Positions 38,067 to 41,570 of a stretch of 41,570 nt of DNA are shown piece after piece; the first letter of the stretch is position 1; each line of letters begins with the position of its first letter. The notes beneath the pieces are model-generated. The model worked only from the letters and a program-made list of their open reading frames with translations. It searched no databases and was not told the origin of the DNA. Made by a program: the position numbers and the translations under genes. Origin of the DNA: Rodentolepis nana (lineage: Eukaryota; Platyhelminthes; Cestoda; Cyclophyllidea; Hymenolepididae); contig UZAE01012102.1 in assembly GCA_900617975.1 (NCBI GenBank), positions 21,585 to 63,154 on the forward strand, given 5' to 3'.

Positions 38067-38403
38067 GGGGGGGGGGGTGAGAGATTGAGCCTGCATGACA
38101 CGTTGCAAACACGGCCATCTGTGTGCGGTGTCCTTGCTATTGGAGGAAAAGAACTGGATATTTTGTACTTTAGTTGGCTGTTTAACTCTGTTTCTTTTGT
38201 TGGCCTTTTTCTGTGAGCAGAGGCTAATTTGTTGTCGTGCGCCTTCCAGTTCATGTCGGATTGTTTTCAGTGTCTTGAGGGAACACTGAGCAGAGGCTTT
38301 AGTCGCCTCACTATCATAGTATAGGTTAGCTGCCTTCAAGGGCCTTCTTGGCTTCAGTATTCCGCTCACATTGTCTTCAAGTATGTGGGTTAAGGGGGGG
38401 GGG
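38067..38403 (+). repeat. G11 and G10 tracts
   Basis: G11 at 38067-38077 and G10 at 38394-38403, with unique sequence between them. Confidence 0.9.
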
Positions 38404-38867
38404 CTTAGATTTGCAAAGGAAATGTAGCGTGCATTAGCACCTTCGACGCGCGAAGTTTCTCTTCTTATCTTAAGATTTCTTACGAATAGAAGCATAGTAC
38501 AGTTCTTTTAGACATAACATTTCTATTGTGCGGGTATGAAGCGTACTTTGGTGATTTTCACAGATTTCGGTATTATTGTACCCCTTGCACTTCGAAACGA
38601 ATTAAAAAAGTTCACCCAGTTGTGCGACTTACAGTTTCCGCGTACACGTTCCCCCTCTTCCTTACAAATGTCCTCCATCTTCTCGACATTAATCATCCTT
38701 CAAACTTTTTATATCATGCGCTTGCACCAAAATTGGAACCCATTTTGCTGGAGATTTCATTTTAGTTTTTTGATGACGCATTTGCATTGTCCAGAATATA
38801 TGAAAAAATGGTTTACTTTTATTTAGGAGAACACACGAAATCGTAAAACGTTTCATTGAGGTGGGGT

Positions 38868-38887
38868 GGGGGGGGGGGGGGGGGGGG
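38868..38887 (+). repeat. G20 tract
   Basis: The longest internal uninterrupted G-run, preceded by GGGGT. It is comparable to the runs beside the gap and at the window edges. Confidence 0.95.
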
Positions 38888-40206
38888 CGCGGTGATAGAG
38901 TGGATGGAATATCAGGGCATTTGCGAAGTGGAGATGTTCAAATTCATAATTTGCTTGAAGCATACTCCAGTTTCATGGTTCTGTACTCGATTTTCCGGTT
39001 CAATTTCCATTCAATTGATATTCCGAAGTCTTTAGCCAAACGATCCGATTTTCTGCTCTCACAAAACACGAGATGATTCAAATGAGTTGATTTTTAGTTT
39101 GAGATCTTCTTATGTCTTCCACGTCGAGCTTTCTCATCAAAGCTTCTAGAAAGTAGAAGAAATCATAATGCCTTTATAATGTTTTCTGTAATCAGAGGCG
39201 AAGGTAGAGAAAGCTACGAAGATGTTTCGAGTAAACAGAATGTGCATCTTCATTCTTGTTGCATTTTTTCAGTTGAATTCGAAATTCCTCAGATTGCACA
39301 AATTTTCTTTACTGACTAGAAGTTCCATTTTTTCGGAGCTGTGTGTGTGGTGCCTAGAGTCTATTGATTGGTTGACAAAATTTTAGCTGCCATTGATTGG
39401 TTGGTTGTCTCTGTCAAAAGCACCTAACCTTTTATTGACAATTTTGAACTATTAAAACTCAATCCGGGCAGAAACAAGGTATCGTTTTTTCTACGGGGAA
39501 CATAGTGAAATGAGGATTAGCTAAGTCAGTTTAATGCAAATTAAGAGAAATTGAAGTTTGTGCTCTAAGTAAACCTGCAGTTCTTGACAATTGGATTCAG
39601 GATGAACTGTTCCTTGGATGCTAACCACTGTTCTTCATTTTCTCTTATCTCCACATCCACATTGCAGCACTTCTGTACCATCGCCATTGCGAATTAAAAT
39701 TCAAATCTTATTGGTCAATTACTTAAAAAATGCAAAGAAATTACTGCCGTTATATTACTAAAGCCACGCATCATTTCATTGAGTGCCTATTCCTGTCATG
39801 TCTTGAAAAGTTGTCATAGAGGACGTTTTGTTGCTCTTTGCAACCTCCGCATTGAAATTTAGTGAAAACGAAGTAGTTTTCGATATTCATTATTGATTAC
39901 TCTCTGTGTTAATGAGGTTAATGGAATCTATTTGGTCAAATGACAATGATAATATTATCAAAGTACCTATTGGACAAAACTTTTCATATTTTCCAAAACT
40001 AGATTGTGGGAAAAACTATACTTGATATTGTTACCTTTAGCAACATCGTGGCTTACTCTCGATGAACCAGATCTTGATTTAGAAGATGATTAAGCCACAA
40101 TCCATTAGCGAATCGTTTTATCTGATGCATTTTAGATTGGCTAATCAAAGCCAAAATCCTGTACTCTCACGTAAAAGTGCCTTTCGCTTTATTAACAGCT
40201 TGAAAT

Positions 40207-40222
40207 TATATATATATATATA
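40207..40222 (+). repeat. (TA)8 microsatellite
   Basis: Eight TA units in mind bomb intron 8. Confidence 0.9.
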
Positions 40223-41559
40223 TTGGAGTTTTTAAGGGAAAAAATTTACTACAGTTTTATGAACTATTAGGATTAAATAATTATTTATGAAACCTAAAGC
40301 ACCTATTGAAATATCAATTATAAGGAAATCATTAGCTATTCTATTGATTTTTCATTGGATTGCATGCATACTTTTAGTAAATGCGCTAAAATACTTGGCA
40401 GTTATAAGTAGATTTCGGCGTTCGGTAACTAATGCTTTGATTTCATCTACTCGGAAGGGGTGCTTTTAATCAAAACCTTTCAAGAATTTGCCTATCCCAC
40501 AGGTTCATTTCTATGGTGTATCTAATTCAACCTGAAGGGTTTAACGGATTGGACAATGGAATAAATATGCCTTCGTTGTACTTATGTTCTTTTGAACATA
40601 GTGTCACCATTCTACTATAACTTTAGTGGCATTTGTAGTACAGGTGCTGCTTTTCATTGGATAATTACACTGAAAAAATAAGTAAGCGTTGTTAGTTGAG
40701 AAGCTGCATTTTACGCATATTTATCATGATTTCCAAGGCTAGTAAATATTGACAACTTTTACTCATGAAATAGTGTCTGAACGTGCGTCATAGTAGATAT
40801 ACTCCCCTCTAAAACTGAGTTTCAATAGGGTATGTGAAGTGCGAATTGCAAAGGTAGTGCTTCGAATTCAAGGAGCACCTCGTTGTCCACTTTCTAAGTA
40901 TTTCAAATCGCAACTTTTCCGCTCCGTTCTCTGGAGTTGTGAATGACAGTTTGCGCTCAACTGTGGAGTACGCTGTTGATCGTTTCTGATTAAGTTCTAT
41001 CTTCTCGCAGATGCAAGCAGATGGTGGACGCAGCTAGCTGAAATTCTTTTAATAGATAAGAGCGCTCATTTGATTGCATTGATAGTGTTGGCCGCTTATC
41101 ACCATAATCAATTTCACGCTGTCTGCTGGCTTAATTTCATTAAGTTGGATAGTTACGCCTGCCTGTGACCACTTGGAAAAATGCCGTTGATTTGTCACAC
41201 TGGGTGCGGTTGAAATATGCCTGATTAAGTTAACTGAACTAAACCGGGAGAAAGCATGGATCCACGCCACTTTAACCGTGTTGAATTAAAATGCCGAAGA
41301 GCTATATTAGTTCAATCATTTTAGATTAACTGATAACTACATACAGACTTATTATTTATTCCATCATAGCCTACAAAAGCATGCACACCCAAAAGCAAGT
41401 GCCTTAATTAGGTGGATACTACAGGATTTAACTTCTCGGACTAATTATCTCATCCCATCATGCTATTTACCCTTCACACATTCTAATCCTCCTTAGCCGT
41501 TCGTTGAAGGGATTAATTCGGTCATTAGTGGGGAACGCGTCTGAGAAGTAGGGTGGGGA

Positions 41560-41570
41560 GGGGGGGGGGG
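41560..41570 (+). repeat. Poly-G at right window edge
   Basis: Terminal G11, preceded by GGGTGGGGA. Together with the poly-C at base 1 it suggests that the contig is bounded by G/C homopolymers. Confidence 0.9.

Larger units (their letters stand above)
36855..41570 (+). other. Start of mind bomb intron 8, runs off the window
   Basis: Begins GG|GTGAGT in phase 2. No further ankyrin or RING exon was recognised with confidence in the remaining 4.7 kb. It contains three long G-runs, a (TA)8 microsatellite and a weak ankyrin-like frame at 38095-38151. No named gene was recognised on either strand. Confidence 0.65.

Noticed and set aside
38052..38495. 147-codon minus-strand open frame
   Set aside because: It includes a translated homopolymer, has no recognisable domain and lacks support from splice sites. 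Treated as fortuitous.
36855..41570. Remaining mind bomb ankyrin and RING exons
   Set aside because: I looked for the DGYTALHLAA-type repeat and CxxC RING signatures on the plus strand and found none convincing. They are probably beyond the right edge.

Overview
This is nuclear DNA from a metazoan. It is AT-rich, with spliced genes, canonical GT-AG introns, AATAAA polyadenylation signals and many dispersed repeats. Several introns are only 35-41 nt long beside a 15 kb one, a pattern I associate with parasitic flatworms. An apparently NADP-type malic enzyme with a mitochondrial presequence would fit a tapeworm. I favour a platyhelminth, probably a cestode, with moderate confidence; no diagnostic gene proves it.

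Layout: 1-6.5 kb has no recognisable gene, only three copies of a ~300 bp dispersed repeat (family 1). At 6.68-10.12 kb (minus strand) lies a complete ten-exon mitochondrial malic enzyme, 572 aa when spliced. At 10.2-12.8 kb is a gene-free AT-rich stretch. At 12.85-13.40 kb (plus strand) are two very small, tightly packed coding regions: a twin-CX9C protein of the CHCHD7/COX23 type, split by tiny introns, whose stop codon overlaps the start of an 82-aa single-pass membrane protein (TAATG). Tail-to-tail with these, at 13.55-14.19 kb (minus strand), is a complete four-exon glycine cleavage H protein (153 aa). From 14.59 kb to the right edge (plus strand) runs the 5' part of a large mind bomb (MIB1-type) E3 ubiquitin ligase gene. 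Eight exons are visible: MIB/HERC2, ZZ, second MIB/HERC2, one weak MIB repeat and the first ankyrin repeats. The remaining ankyrin repeats and the RING fingers lie outside the window. Its seventh intron is about 15 kb and contains an assembly gap.

Four neighbouring coding regions (malic enzyme, CHCHD7-like, the small membrane protein by inference, GCSH) are mitochondrial or probably so, and they occupy the compact part of the window. Malic enzyme supplies mitochondrial pyruvate and reducing power, H protein carries the aminomethyl group in glycine decarboxylation, and CHCHD7/COX23-type proteins are linked to cytochrome oxidase biogenesis. Mind bomb acts separately, in Notch-ligand endocytosis.

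The non-coding fraction carries two MITE-like repeat families (five copies each, with imperfect terminal inverted repeats), microsatellites and many poly-G/poly-C tracts. The tracts cluster in the large mind bomb introns, flank the gap and form both ends of the window.
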